From Lepturacanthus savala (taxonomy: Eukaryota; Chordata; Actinopteri; Scombriformes; Trichiuridae), in the NCBI GenBank assembly GCA_030544235.1, contig CM060469.1, positions 13,634,017 to 13,698,016 of the forward strand: a stretch of DNA of 64,000 nt, written 5' to 3'. The position numbers and the translations under genes were made by a program. Positions 25,022-35,900 of this stretch are shown one piece after another. The notes beneath the pieces were generated by a model. The model searched no databases, had not been told where the DNA came from, and was given only the letters and a program-made list of their open reading frames with translations. The number at the start of each line of letters is the position of its first letter. The stretch's first letter is position 1.

Positions 25022-25980
25022 GGGGTGTTTTTTTTCGGGGGAAAAAAAAAGTTTATGCACGCTCCTGCTACTGTCAACAAACGGAAGGCACCCACCATGG
25101 CAAAAATCTATCCGGGTAGAAACACCCTGCAGGTATTAGCTCTCCAGCTACTCAGGCGGCTAGCTGCCTCGACCGACCAGCTCGCATTTCACAACAAAAC
25201 AGCATGATGACAAGTCTCCCGAGCACACATACGGCTAAACAAACAATAGTCCCTCAATAAAGGAGCGGAAAATAAGATCCAGAGCGATAGCAGAACGTAG
25301 AGTGCTCCTTTTTGTTTCTTCTCACGGTAACGTTAGACCAAAGGTGGTAATAAGCAAACATTTTACAACAAAACCACAGCATGTTGCTCCTCGGTCACAG
25401 AGCGTTGCTCCCTGGCGACAGCGTGTCGCTCCCCGGGCACATCGTGCTGAATCTACCGGTGGTTAGCAAACATGGCTGGTAAACAAAGTTGGCGGTTTGT
25501 TGGTTGGGTCAGGTTGGCGTAGTTGATTAACGCATATGTTTGCAGGTTGGGCAGTTTGGGTTCTCGCTAGCCACAGGACAGCAGGAGCCTGTGATGTGTG
25601 TGTGTGTGTGTAAAACACAATGCCTTTTGATATCATGAGACATGTAAGGAGGAAAAAACATCTGCAAAATCATCTGCAATAGCCTCGCACGCAACTCACT
25701 CACGTAATGGTCACCGCCAAGGGTGACACTAATGAGGGTATAGGTTGAAAATTCAACCAAGAAAGAAAATACCTTTTGTTTCGGGTTTGAGGGATAGACA
25801 CCATCTAGTAGCCATAGTGGAACAGTTCCCCAAGATGTAAACATCCAACTCACGAACGTGGACTGATGTCCATGAATGTTCATATAGTGCCATATTGTGT
25901 TCCCCTTTCTGCCGCAACCCACGCCGAGCAGCACCGCTCCATACGCGTATCTCCAACACTCATCTCATTTTTTTTCCGTA
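25022..25980. other. CpG-richer block, unclassified, possibly a transposon relic
   Basis: This block stands out from its AT-rich flanks by a higher density of CG dinucleotides and by phrases common in fish transposon untranslated regions ('acggtaacgttagacc', 'gttagcaaacatggctgg'). It opens with a hairpin of T8C / GA8 (25028-25049). It also carries a 21-bp triple repeat, a (TG)n run (25595-25611) and two overlapping minus frames (25527-25959) with no domain. No terminal inverted repeats or target duplications were found, so the transposon reading is only a possibility; an unmethylated CpG-rich regulatory region is the alternative. Confidence 0.3.
25383..25445 (+). repeat. three tandem 21-bp units
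   Basis: Units begin 'gttgctcctcggtcacagag', 'gttgctccctggcgacagcg' and 'gtcgctccccgggcacatcg', each exactly 21 bases, sharing GTYGCTCC..CRG..CACA/GACA..G. Substitutions differ between units but the phase is kept. Confidence 0.8.
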
Positions 25981-26590
25981 TTCTGTATTATCATGTCTAT
26001 GTGTTGTTTTTATGTCCTGTAATTGTTTCTGGTAAGTCTTAGGGGATAGTACTTTTCTTATTTAGAGTAGGAATTGCATTTAAATGACCTCAAATGGCTA
26101 TTATAGACATTTAATATATATGACTTACCAACAGCACTGTCTCTAATAATGTCCCAGAGAAATGACACAGTTCAGATTCTAATGGATCTTTTTTTCAGAT
26201 TTATAACTTTGATTGTCATGTTTTCTGCTGTCATGATGACAAAATGTTCTTGAATTATTGTGAAATATTTTTCAGCAGTTATTTGTAATGGTTTCAAAAA
26301 GCACAGATATTAAACAACTATCCTGTGGGTCATCCTGGAGTGCAACATACAATAAGCCTATAGTATATGGTCATTTAATTATGAGGATGTGTTGGCCCTC
26401 CACAAAGGGCTGCTACAATATTTGGACAGTGGTGCACTTCACATTCCCATGAATTATGGGAAGTGATGTAAATAGAAAAGTCTTTTAATCAAATGTTTCT
26501 TTTCGGTAATGAAATGTCTCTCCCCTTATCTGGTTCCCTTATGATCCATATGTTAATGCCTAATAAGAAACTATTTATCTGTTCAATTTG

Positions 26591-26595
<5 letters not shown>
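25981..26595. other. unique AT-rich non-coding sequence
   Basis: No gene and no recognised repeat. T- and A-rich words throughout. Confidence 0.5.

Positions 26596-26638
<43 letters not shown>
26596..26638. repeat. (TC)21 microsatellite
   Basis: Uninterrupted CT dinucleotides, trailing into 'tttctttcccccc'. A polypyrimidine/polypurine tract of this kind can form triplex DNA. Confidence 0.97.
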
Positions 26639-26644
<6 letters not shown>

Positions 26645-27689
26645 CCCCCCCATCTCTCTTATCTAAAATTGTGCTGTAAATTTGGCACTGTGAATGATTA
26701 TGCTTATCGACCTGCCCATAGACCTCATATTAAAATTTTGTGGCATGATTAGCCTATTTATCTATATAATTGGATTGGACTTTGTATGTAAGTGTGTATG
26801 TGTGAAAGCTGCTGATTTGAAGGACCAAGAGCAATAAGTAACAAGAAAGATGGCCAACACAATTGTTTCGTAGATTAATACCATTTGCATACAATCAATA
26901 GTTTCACCCTTGAAATTTTTTTGGAGTCTAATCAAGTTCTACTTGCCTATGAGATTATTGAAAAGAAAACAACCTCGGGCATGGTGTAAAATGAGACAAC
27001 ATAGAATTTACCATGCTAGGGATTAGTGTCATGAGACCAGGGAGATTTGCACAGGCAAAATGTGAACACTGCAACACAATGCATTACAATAGTTTCCGGC
27101 ATGGTGTAATTCATGCAAACATCCCGAGGCTATTTATACCACTCCACTAGAATCTAATTGTGTCCAATATATAATCCAACTAAGAGTTACAGTGGCAGAG
27201 GTTCAAGTCCTGTGTAACATGAATATTTAAGGGGTGCGGTGTTGAGGACAAGTGTGACAATTTGTGTGTGTCACTGTTTAACTGACTGCCGTTAAGGATG
27301 CAGAGAGCTGGATGAAAACAGCGGAGCAAGTATTACGTTCAGTCCATTTGTGTTTTGCCATGCTCAGAGTAAGGATCCTGAACTCTTTAGAAAAATAAAT
27401 TCTGACTAAATAAATGAGATAATTGTGTATGCATTGTGTTTATTTATTTTTTTGTGGTGGGAGCCTTCTGTAGCCCATTAGGGTGTGGTCTGGGAGGCAT
27501 GCCTAACATGAAATTATGGTCTTAGCTTTTGAGGAGTACAATCACATACATGTATGAGTGCATGTACGCACACACGCACACTCTCTTTCATACTGTTTTG
27601 GAGCACAAAGTAAAGGAATTTCATTACCCCTCCAAAATTGATTGGGTAATGTTTTCCTGAAATCAATAGCGCCTCAAACAGTTAAACTA
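26639..27689. other. unique AT-rich non-coding sequence
   Basis: Contains an ATTTGCAT octamer at about 26883. No open frame of note and no recognised repeat. Confidence 0.5.
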
Positions 27690-28100
27690 AATGGATTACT
27701 TGTTTTTTTCCCGAGGATGCCCAAATAGCAAGGTAATGTGAATTGTTTATGAAATTATTACCTTGAAAGTAGAGGCTAATGTCAGTGACTAATGCACCTA
27801 TGTTTATTCATCTCTCTCACACATAAGATGCTTTCACAAAACACTCACTATAATAATGTGGGTCGAGCTACTTCTGGCTGTGAATGCCAGTAACTGGGAT
27901 ATTAATAACCTTAATACTAATCATTAATGAAGCTGTCCTTATTAAGGCTGCTATGAGGACACGCTTGCCGAGTGTTTATTAATCAGGGAATAATAAGTAA
28001 TCCGTGAACATTAATGGAAATGGATGAGACTAATGGATGACGCCTGCTCTCTCCCACACCTAAGCCTCCGACTTCATTACTGACAGGCAGATTAGTGGAA
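27690..28100. promoter_or_regulatory. candidate conserved enhancer-like block, ATTA-rich
   Basis: Very dense homeodomain cores: 'gatattaataaccttaatac', 'taatcattaatgaag', 'tgtttattaatcagggaata' and 'gaacattaatgg', plus 'ccttattaagg' (a palindrome), 'ctgacaggcag' and 'cagattagtgg'. There are no simple repeats and no open frames. This is one of the most CNE-like stretches in the window; conservation itself was not tested. Confidence 0.38.
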
Positions 28101-30275
28101 AGGAGAAAGAGCATAACAGACTCCACCTATGAACGTGTGCATGCCCACGCAAACACACACACACACAGACGCTTTCTCTCCCTCCTGTGACAACATGATG
28201 GAACACTGTCAAGCTCATTTGCTCTTCAATAGACTATATGTAATTAACAGTATCCTCTCAGAGAAACTGCTGAGAATAAAATGAATAGACATCAAATAAA
28301 TCATCTGGCAAGGTTGGCTTCTTCATTGCTTCCAATCTTATTATGACATTTTTCACCCATGCCCTCGCTTGCCTCAGAAACCACTGTAGATGGATATAGG
28401 TTTTTTTCTTTTCTTTTTTTGCGTGTAGCTGGTGTATAGATTTTTTTCTCGTCTTCTTTCACTAACCATGACGGCCGTAGTCATTCACTTCACACTAGCC
28501 GTAGCAGCACAAAGTTAATTTCACCCAGGCCCTGAAATGTCCTTTAACCATACTCCGTGAGCACATGCCCGAGCATCATACATCATCTGGATCTAATGTA
28601 GATGGGGGAATTGTATAATATATCCCAAACTGTGCACATTGCGTATCGCTATCAAATCAACCAAAGGGTTAAGCACTTAGGAGAGACATGACAATACAAA
28701 GTTCTCCCTGCTGCACTATAACATGCTCTGTGAAAGTGATAAGAGTGTCTGATCATGCATCCCAGCATTCTATATCAGTCTCTCTATAATAGATCCCCCG
28801 ATGACTCCTTGTGGCTGCATTATTTAGATGGAATAAAATGCCGGAAGGAAGGGAGGTAGGAGACTTTGATTCGGCGGTTCATAAACCGAGGAGTGTGATT
28901 GTCTAAATGTTGACTGGAGCCAATAGCAATGAGTGTATGACTGCATTTGTGTTGTCCGTTTATGTGACTGGGTAAGGGATGGAGAGGAAGAGGTGACAGA
29001 CTGTTCTGATCGATCAAATACAATTTTACAGAACCATTGGGATAAAGCAGGATCAATTATTTGTCTATTTGGACTCTAAACACTTGCAACTATGTAAAAG
29101 CCTGAAACCCTCATGCTTAAAAAGCTAGAACCACCCAATGTAGCAATTTTGCTACTTTTAAAACAAAGCTGTTGATTCACCAATCGATTAGTTACTGTGG
29201 AAGTAGGTGATTTCTCAGGGTGTTGTGCTGAAGTCTGTTCCCACATCGATATGTGTTTCCCTATTACTTCAACCTGCACACAACCTTTCATTAACTGGTG
29301 CTGTGTCCAAAATCACACACTTCTCTCGGTGCACGTCCTTGCAGTGCACTCCAATTCAGAGACGGTTGTACTGTCCAAATCAAACACTGCCATTACACAC
29401 CGACTAGAAATGCTTCTCTTCTTCTTCTACTACAACTACTACAGCCGATCGAAATGAGCATTGTGTTTTACTGTTGTGTGTTTTTTTTGTATTACGAGTG
29501 TTTTTTTGAGACATTTACGCCAGTGGCAGTGCTGTAGATGCCTACCTCGCTTCATCTGCCTCCATTATTGCTGCTTCTGCTGCTACATAACTTTCACTAT
29601 CTTCTCCTATGTAGTTAGGCAGGTCCCGACGATCCTAGTAAGCAAGTAAGCGCACACAGTGCACTATATGTCAGTTAAAATATTTATTAAGAACATGATT
29701 TGGGGCACAACATCAGTGTTGTTCTATTTATTTTTTATCTTAAGCTTAAATAGACCTTTGATGGGTTTTATAAGTATGTAAATAAAAGGGGGGGGTGCAA
29801 AATTGCTGAAGAGGTACATTGAAATCGTTTAGATTTTTATATTGAATTGGGAAAAGGCAAAGAGTTATTGAAATGAGAGCAATAACAGACTTTGAGTAAT
29901 GATATTGCTTCATACAAACAAGCAACTACAGCAGGGAGCAGCATCGGGGTGGACTGGCGTTAGAATATAACATGAGGAGAAAAAGCTTGAGTTTGTTCAT
30001 TCAGTTAGTCTATCGTCTAATCTCATGCCATGCCGTTCTCCTGGGAGGTTGCGCCCGGTGTGAGATAGAACTGTGTAGTGAAAGCGAAGCTCATAGAGAA
30101 CCAGTCTAAACGCTGATGGTGTCATTGTTCTATAGCTGTTACAACGTGCATTATTTCATAATAATCATAATCATAATGATAAGATAAGCGATAAAAAAGT
30201 TGTCTACTTGCACTTCAGTCATTTCAATACTGGCTACAACTCACACTGAATCAGACTTAATGTATTGCAGACAAA
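28101..30275. other. unique non-coding sequence with a possible repeat fragment
   Basis: A short CA run lies at 28151-28167. The part 28540-28800 has CNE-like texture. At 29296-29345 the words 'gctgtgtccaaaatcacaca', and at 29605-29690 'cctatgtagttag' with 'cacagtgcactatatgtcag', recall a teleost DNA-element family with TGTGTCC termini, but the two parts do not form a clean pair. G8 run at about 29789-29795. No supported gene. Confidence 0.45.
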
Positions 30276-30452
30276 AACATGCATGACAGAAGCAGTTATT
30301 TTTGTTTTTGCCCATAAGCTGCAGAGACAGCCGCGGCCTGTACAGCCTGCAGGTATGAGACACCGCAGCTTCACCTGATGTGACACGCTTACAGTAGAAG
30401 TGACGTCCTACATATCCCCGTCATTCACTTGCTCTAAACTCACAACGATATG
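30276..30452 (+). repeat. direct repeat, copy 1 of 2
   Basis: About 175 bp beginning 'gcatgacagaagcagttatt' and containing 'gacagccgcggcctgtacag', 'cctgcaggtatgagacaccg' and 'gtagaagtgacgtcctacat'. It matches copy 2 at 31922-32095 in the same orientation, with roughly eight differences over about 165 bases by eye. The central 110 bases differ at only one position. I do not recognise the family. Confidence 0.85.
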
Positions 30453-31212
30453 CAAACAGAAATGCATTGAATGCTATACATTATTAGTGTGGGTTAAAAT
30501 AGAAGGTGCTAACATCATGTGACGGTATCTGCTATAACATGGACAATGTTTCTTTAACCTGATTGAAATCCTTCTGATTACAAATTCCACTTTCGCAGTT
30601 GACATGTGGACGTTGAATAAAGTGATCCGTTAAGATGTGTGTTTCCGTGTGCTGAAGCATTTAATCAGAATATAACACTTCTGATCTGTAGGCTGTGATG
30701 TCTATAGTTCACCAAGAATATCAAAATGATTTTGCCTTTTTTCAAGAACCTTAAATCTTTTAAGATATCCAACAAAAGGATCAGCCAGATTGGGTTTATT
30801 TTGCATTCACAGCATCTAATGTTACCCACATGTGGAGCAAACATGCCCAAGGAGAATATGTTTATTTCAAGCAGAGAGAAACAATTGGATTAAGTGTTTC
30901 TATGGTTATAAGGTTCTAATATTTTGCTATTGAATAGTAGGTTGCTATTGAAACCTAGTTAGAAAATTCCTTCCGAACAGGCTGGATCAGGCTTGTCTTT
31001 TTCCAGTTGGGATGGTTGCATGAAAGATTATTATTCTGATTGGGCTGTTATTCAGATTATTAGTGGAATATTAGGGTCTGTGAGCTGATGTGATTGTTCC
31101 CAAACTGAGGCAAACTGGGCCCAGAACATTTTCAGGCTGAACATAGGGACCTAATTTCTCTGTCAGCGGAGCACTTCGCAACAGGGTACAGACTGAGGGA
31201 TCTCCAAGCCGT
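30453..31212. other. unique AT-rich non-coding sequence between the direct repeats
   Basis: No recognised repeat. The minus frame at 30665-30850 has no signature. The sequence just before 31220 ('gccgtgtgaaaa') gives the following ATG an A at -3, but no TATA box or other promoter element was identified. Confidence 0.45.
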
Positions 31213-31219
31213 GTGAAAA

Positions 31220-31489
31220 ATGCCACTGATCATCATGCTCAGGCATTTTTTTCTTCTTTCTGTCATGGCTGTCACCGGCGAGCAAAGCAGAGCCCAGAAG
31301 TCTCCATCATCAGCTTCAGACCCCGGGGACAGGAGAAATCACATTATATCTGCTGTCACACAAAGTCACTGTCAAGGTGTGGTGGAGAGAGCGCTCAGCA
31401 ACTCTGGTGTGATGCTGGAGACCCAGAAATACCTCCGACGCCTCATCTCAGCTCCCGGCTACAAACCAAGCTGCAATTCTAACAAGTGA
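31220..31489 (+). CDS. short ORF with signal-peptide-like N-terminus, unknown protein or first exon
   Basis: An 89-codon frame opening with an ATG that has A at position -3. Residues 3-18 are strongly hydrophobic with one Arg-His pair, followed by small residues (A17, T19, G20), the layout of a secretory signal peptide. The rest is hydrophilic, with a basic DRR motif at 37-39, cysteines at 51 and 85, and an amphipathic stretch at 54-76 (VVERAL...QKYLRRLI). The stop overlaps 'caagtgagac', which reads equally well as a splice donor (CAA|GTGAGA), so this could be a first coding exon. I recognise no family and see no convincing downstream exon. It lies between the two copies of the 175-bp direct repeat. 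A chance ORF remains the leading alternative. Confidence 0.25.
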   Translation: MPLIIMLRHFFLLSVMAVTGEQSRAQKSPSSASDPGDRRNHIISAVTQSHCQGVVERALSNSGVMLETQKYLRRLISAPGYKPSCNSNK

Positions 31490-31836
31490 GACACATTTCA
31501 CAGTGATTTAAGGTAGAGAAACACCTCTCTCGTCTGAGTCTGATGAAGACAAGCCCAAGTGTTGAAACACTAGTTTTATATGGAAAAAAATTGTATTCTG
31601 GACATTGGAATAGGTCTTTTTTTTAAAGGATTACCCTCGCATTGGAGAATCTAATCATGATTCTGTAAATTGACACAGTTCAGATGATGCAAGGTGACAA
31701 AATCAGAAATGGCGAGGTGCCACTATTTGCTTTCTATTCTCAATAGCAAGTTCCTACCGTAATGGAGGATTTTTATGACTGTAACAATTGTCACAGTGTT
31801 TACAGTTGTCATGAGAACGGAGCTAGTCTATCTTCC
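31490..31836. other. unique non-coding sequence
   Basis: No gene or recognised repeat in this short interval; AT-rich words and an A-run near 31580. Confidence 0.5.
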
Positions 31837-31921
31837 AGGAAGCAGTAACTTTAACCCACACCGCCTTTCGAGCGATTATTAAAAACCCGAACCATGACCT
31901 CTAACCAAGCGGATTTGACGA
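31837..31921 (+). repeat. fragment of teleost 'aacccaaaccatgac..taacc' repeat
   Basis: The order 'ggaagcagtaactttaaccc', 'cacaccgcctttcgagcgat', 'cccgaaccatgacctctaac' parallels the longer copy at 35695-35900 ('ggaagcaataactttaactt', 'gccacatttcaagtgatctt', 'cccaaaccataattttgccc'). Phrases of this type (CCCAAACCATGATCTTTTCCTAAACCTAACCAAG) belong to a dispersed teleost repeat. It abuts copy 2 of the direct repeat. Confidence 0.55.
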
Positions 31922-32095
31922 AACACGCATGACAGAAGCAGTTAGTTTTGTTTTTGCCTATAAGCTGCAGAGACAGCCGCTGCCTGTACAGCCTGCAGGT
32001 ATGAGACACCGCAGCTTCACCTGATGTGACACGCTTACAGTAGAAGTGACGTCCTACATATCACCATCATTCAGTTGCTCCAAACTCATGACAAT
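31922..32095 (+). repeat. direct repeat, copy 2 of 2
   Basis: Second copy of the unit at 30276-30452, same orientation, with start-to-start spacing of about 1646 bp. Differences from copy 1 are mainly at the edges (for example 'gttagttttg' for 'gttatttttg', and 'catcattcagttgctcc' for 'cgtcattcacttgctct'). The flanks of the two copies differ, so this is two insertions of one family or a short-range duplication that has since diverged outside the unit. Confidence 0.85.
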
Positions 32096-34648
32096 GACAA
32101 CAGCAAAATTGACATAAATTCTTATGCTTAGGTTAGGGTCGCATTTGAATTTGAGTGATTCCAATTCTGGCTCTCCTTATCTATTCCAGTTCTTATCGGT
32201 TCCAAGTTTTTGGAATTGTAACTAGGGGTCAAATGTTTGGATCACAAAATACCTTCATTCTGCATACAAAATAATAACATTAAAACAAACATATGAGCCA
32301 CAGCTATGTAAAATATATATGAAAATCTTAAATGAATAATATAATATATCAAACTAAAGCTAATTTCTATTTGATTTGGACCATTTTACTGCTCTGATGT
32401 CTGGTATTATAATAGGTGATAAAGGACACCTCGTCTGGAGGTCATAATAACCATCAAACCAAGTAAATATATTTTTACTCTTGAATAGAAAACACTAGAA
32501 ATTACCAAAGAGAATAAACTAAATGCTAAAATCACACAGTTAAAATGTGATCAGGAAGTAAACCCACCCAGCATGGGAATTAGTGTCGAACTGTACTTAT
32601 TGAACAAAATGATACTCAGTACTGTAGCTGTGCCTTATGTTATAAAAGGGATATGTCAAATCAAATAATCTCATTGGTCCTAGTATAAAAATGCCCTATA
32701 ATTCTAGTTATTTTACGCAATTTGGTATCAAAAGCCAGACAACTTTCTAGAGTTGGGATGGGATTTCCAAAGCTGCATAACTACCACATATGTAAATATA
32801 AAACTGCTCCCAGTTTGAGCAGACTGAGGCAAATACAGTGTTACCTAGCTTCTCCAAAACGGACAAAGAGAGAATATAATAAATAAGTCGAATATGGGAA
32901 GTGTAGTGGACATGAAAAATGGAGCATGTAAAATATTTATATGCATTTCATATGCTTGGTTTCATCTGTTTAATTTTTGATACAAAGCTATTTGATATGA
33001 GGCTGTTTTGATAAAGTTAATCTGTTAATTTGCTGTTTTAGTCTGAATAGGCGATCAATTATTCTGACCTATGCAGAGACTGGCCTGTAAGGGAGAATTG
33101 CCTGGTAATGTGGAAGCAAATAAAATTAGTGATTTTTGTTCACTTTGAAATGGGTTGAAGCAATGTTAGTGCATAGTAGTTGATATTTGGTTGCTAAAAT
33201 GCAATGTCAGTGTTTTGACGCATATAACCGCTGTAAATCATTTGAGAATAAATTAATTATGTGGGAATAATTTAGGCTACATAAAGATAAATACTTTGGT
33301 TAAAAGAAAAAAAAAATTTCTAGACACTTTGGAGGCTCCAGGCAAGCGTCACCTTTTATACCGACGGAGTTCTAGTAAATGCAACATTTGTATGGAAATC
33401 AAAATGCAAAAAAAAAAAAAAAAATACATTCATTACACAGATGTGAGACAAGGAACATTATCTCATGTTTTCTCCATTTTTCATACTCAGAGGCACAACA
33501 CAAGCATATAATACAGAGTAAATGTAACCCAGCTGTAACAAATACCCAAAAGTAGACAATGTGCCAATATATTACTGACGAAATCAATTCAAGAAAACTT
33601 GCTGTGAAATGAACCTTAGATGAAGTGATGGAGAAACATGACAATATCTCTGACAGCAAGAAAGGAGATCAGTGACATTGACAGGATTCAACACAAACTG
33701 GGGAGTTTGAATAAAATGATACATTAAAATTTATATGTGAGACAGAGTTACTTTACAGCGTTGACAAATAGATACACATAGATGCTGCAGTGGCCTCTGG
33801 ATCGTATGTCAACAATGCTGCTGTCTTAGGGCAACTCATTTCAATATAATTAGAGAGAGAGAAAAATAAGACATTCAAACTTTTTTTAATATATGAACAT
33901 AAATCCTTTGATATAACAATTGATTATTTAAATAATTTGAGAATTTTTAACAATATACAGTGTATCCTATAGACTAAGTAGCATTGTAGCATTGGGGCTC
34001 TGAACCGCATCCCTGTGAGTAAATGCTCATGCATTGTATGTAGGCTAGTGGGAAATTCTTATTATTAATTGTAAATGGTAAGCTAGGCTATTATTAAGTT
34101 TTGCCTGAATGCTGGCAGGACGAAATGTGATAATGCATTCAGCAGGTTCCTCACAACTGAAGCTATGCATCAACATTGTAACGCCTTGTTTTAAATGCAA
34201 GAGATGTCAGTTTTACAGAAGCCAACAAGACAATGATTATACCTTTTAAAATAAGTGGGTCGGGAAAGAGATCTGGTACATTATTTTAATATTAACGTGA
34301 GGTCTGAGTTGTTCTTGGTTGGTGCAAGTGTACCCCTAAGTGTAAGAATGACAATGATGGCAATTGCGGCACTAGATTTTCATTCTTTGGCATAGATTGG
34401 TCTATGTGTGGGAAACACTGATATTAGTGCTTAGACGCCTATTTGACCTGTCTGGTTTTGTGTTCAAGTTTTGAAGACTGACAGCCTGAAAAATGCATCT
34501 CGGTATCTCCTCCTCCTCTTTGATCCTAATAAATTCAGCCATTATCTTATGCTTCACAAATGATTTCACTTGCAGATGGTAAAGAGTCTTAAAAAATTCT
34601 GAGGACACTTTTTACTATAGGACCTTCAGGCAACACATAAGGGAATAC
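32096..34648. other. AT-rich non-coding sequence with possible degraded repeat
   Basis: At 32150-32230, 'ttatctattccagttcttat' and 'cggttccaagtttttggaat' recall a dispersed repeat with alternating GGAAT/ATTCC words, but the ends are unclear. A-runs lie at 33308-33317 and 33409-33423. The minus frame 33399-33659 is not recognised. No supported gene. Confidence 0.4.
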
Positions 34649-35208
34649 TTAAAGAGGCAGTACACTCCTATTCTGAGCTAACTCCGCCCACTTCATAATT
34701 TTGAGAAATCCATAAATGTTAGAGCTGAGAGTAGGTAGGGGAGGGGCTGAGGAAGAGGCTCAGCGCACCAAGCTCCACGCTCCTCTCCAAAAATGAAGCT
34801 CTGCAAACGCAACAGGACACCGGACACACCGCAGTAACCATGAATTGTGTTTTAAGCAGCAGACAGTACCAGAGCTCCCACGACACAGCCGGAGAGATCC
34901 CCAGTAGATCAGGTCACCACGTTGTGTGTGTGTGTTTGTGTGTCTCTTGGGTGTGTCTCAAGCAGCATTGGAAAATAAGCAAGCTGCTTTCACACAGTCA
35001 CACACACCAGAGGCTGAGGGTTTATTTAGATTTCACCACTTCATGACATACAAGTGAGCCATTTCAACCAATAAAATGCAGATTTTTATCATTTTGGCGT
35101 CAATACCAATATAATCACCAATATTGATGAGTTTAATCAAAATATAGTCATACAATATAAATCGGTTTAGAGCTCAGAAACATGTTTAAGTGTTTACTAC
35201 TTCTTTAA
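34649..35208. mobile_element. non-autonomous inverted-repeat element flanked by TTAA
   Basis: The left end reads TTAA then 'agaggcagtacactcc'. The right end, reverse-complemented, reads TTAA then 'agaagtagtaaacact'; the two agree at about 15 of 20 positions including the TTAA. TTAA at both outer edges (34649-34652 and 35205-35208) is the target duplication typical of piggyBac-superfamily transposons. The interior (about 550 bp) includes 'ctaactccgcccacttcata', a phrase common in fish repeats, a GT tract at about 34923-34945, and a 68-codon plus frame (34840-35046) that is not transposase-like. The TTAA assignment is inference: these termini lack the CCC start of classic piggyBac ends, so another superfamily is possible. 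Confidence 0.5.
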
Positions 35209-35329
35209 GTAGCTAAGACTCAACACTTAAAACATGGTAAGACAATCCTTAGTATTATTTTAAACAACTTTTAAAATAACTTTTAACATAAGTGGTTTTG
35301 GCAACTGGACACTGGTGTTTATTATTGGC
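35209..35329. other. short AT-rich spacer
   Basis: Nothing recognised between the inverted-repeat element and the A-rich repeat. Confidence 0.5.
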
Positions 35330-35670
35330 TATAACAACAAGACAAGGTTATTCTCATTAACCAAAATGAAATAATAAAAACTAGGATTGAAAAACACAAC
35401 TGAATCTAGGTGTTACAATAAAGGGATAAATAACTGAAACAGTATTGACGTTACAACACCTTTTCTGATATTTTTAATCTTGAACCTGACAAATACCTCA
35501 TATTACAAAAAAATAAAATGCCAAAAAACACCAAAACTAATAAAAAATTTAAATACAACAAAGAATTTACCAAACATAAAAACTAGCAAATCCTCTTTAA
35601 GAAATATAATTAAAACCAAAGAAAAAGTCAATATTAAATAAAATATAATAATAAAATAATTTAAAATCCT
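35330..35670 (+). repeat. degraded A-rich teleost repeat (AACTAAAATAAAA type)
   Basis: 'attctcattaaccaaaatga' and 'aataataaaaactaggattg', followed by long A/T/C words ('ccaaaactaataaaaaattt', 'cataaaaactagcaaatcc'), match the style of a common teleost repeat built from ATTAACTAAAACTGAAATAAAAACTA. It is strongly diverged and the ends are indistinct. Confidence 0.45.
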
Positions 35671-35694
35671 AAAGTATTCTCACTTTACACTGAA

Positions 35695-35900
35695 CTTTAG
35701 GGAAGCAATAACTTTAACTTATGCCACATTTCAAGTGATCTTGTTAACCCAAACCATAATTTTGCCCTATTTCTAACCGAGTGTTTTTTTTCGTGTGTAA
35801 ACCCAACCAGACCTTAACCACAGCGTTGTCCCATTTTTACAGTGACATGTAACATTCTTTGAAACCACTGGTACGTTCTGGAATGCGTGGTACAATCAAC
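35695..35900 (+). repeat. teleost 'aacccaaaccat..aaccagacctta' repeat
   Basis: A longer copy of the family fragment at 31837-31921. It continues through 'aacccaaccagaccttaacc' and 'acagcgttgtcccattttta' to 'gtacgttctggaatgcgtgg'. No coding capacity. Confidence 0.55.

Noticed and set aside
29296..29690. Possible DNA-element fragment with 'gctgtgtccaaaatc' and 'gtgcactatatgtcag'
   Set aside because: The two parts do not form an inverted pair and the spacing is unclear, so I did not call an element.
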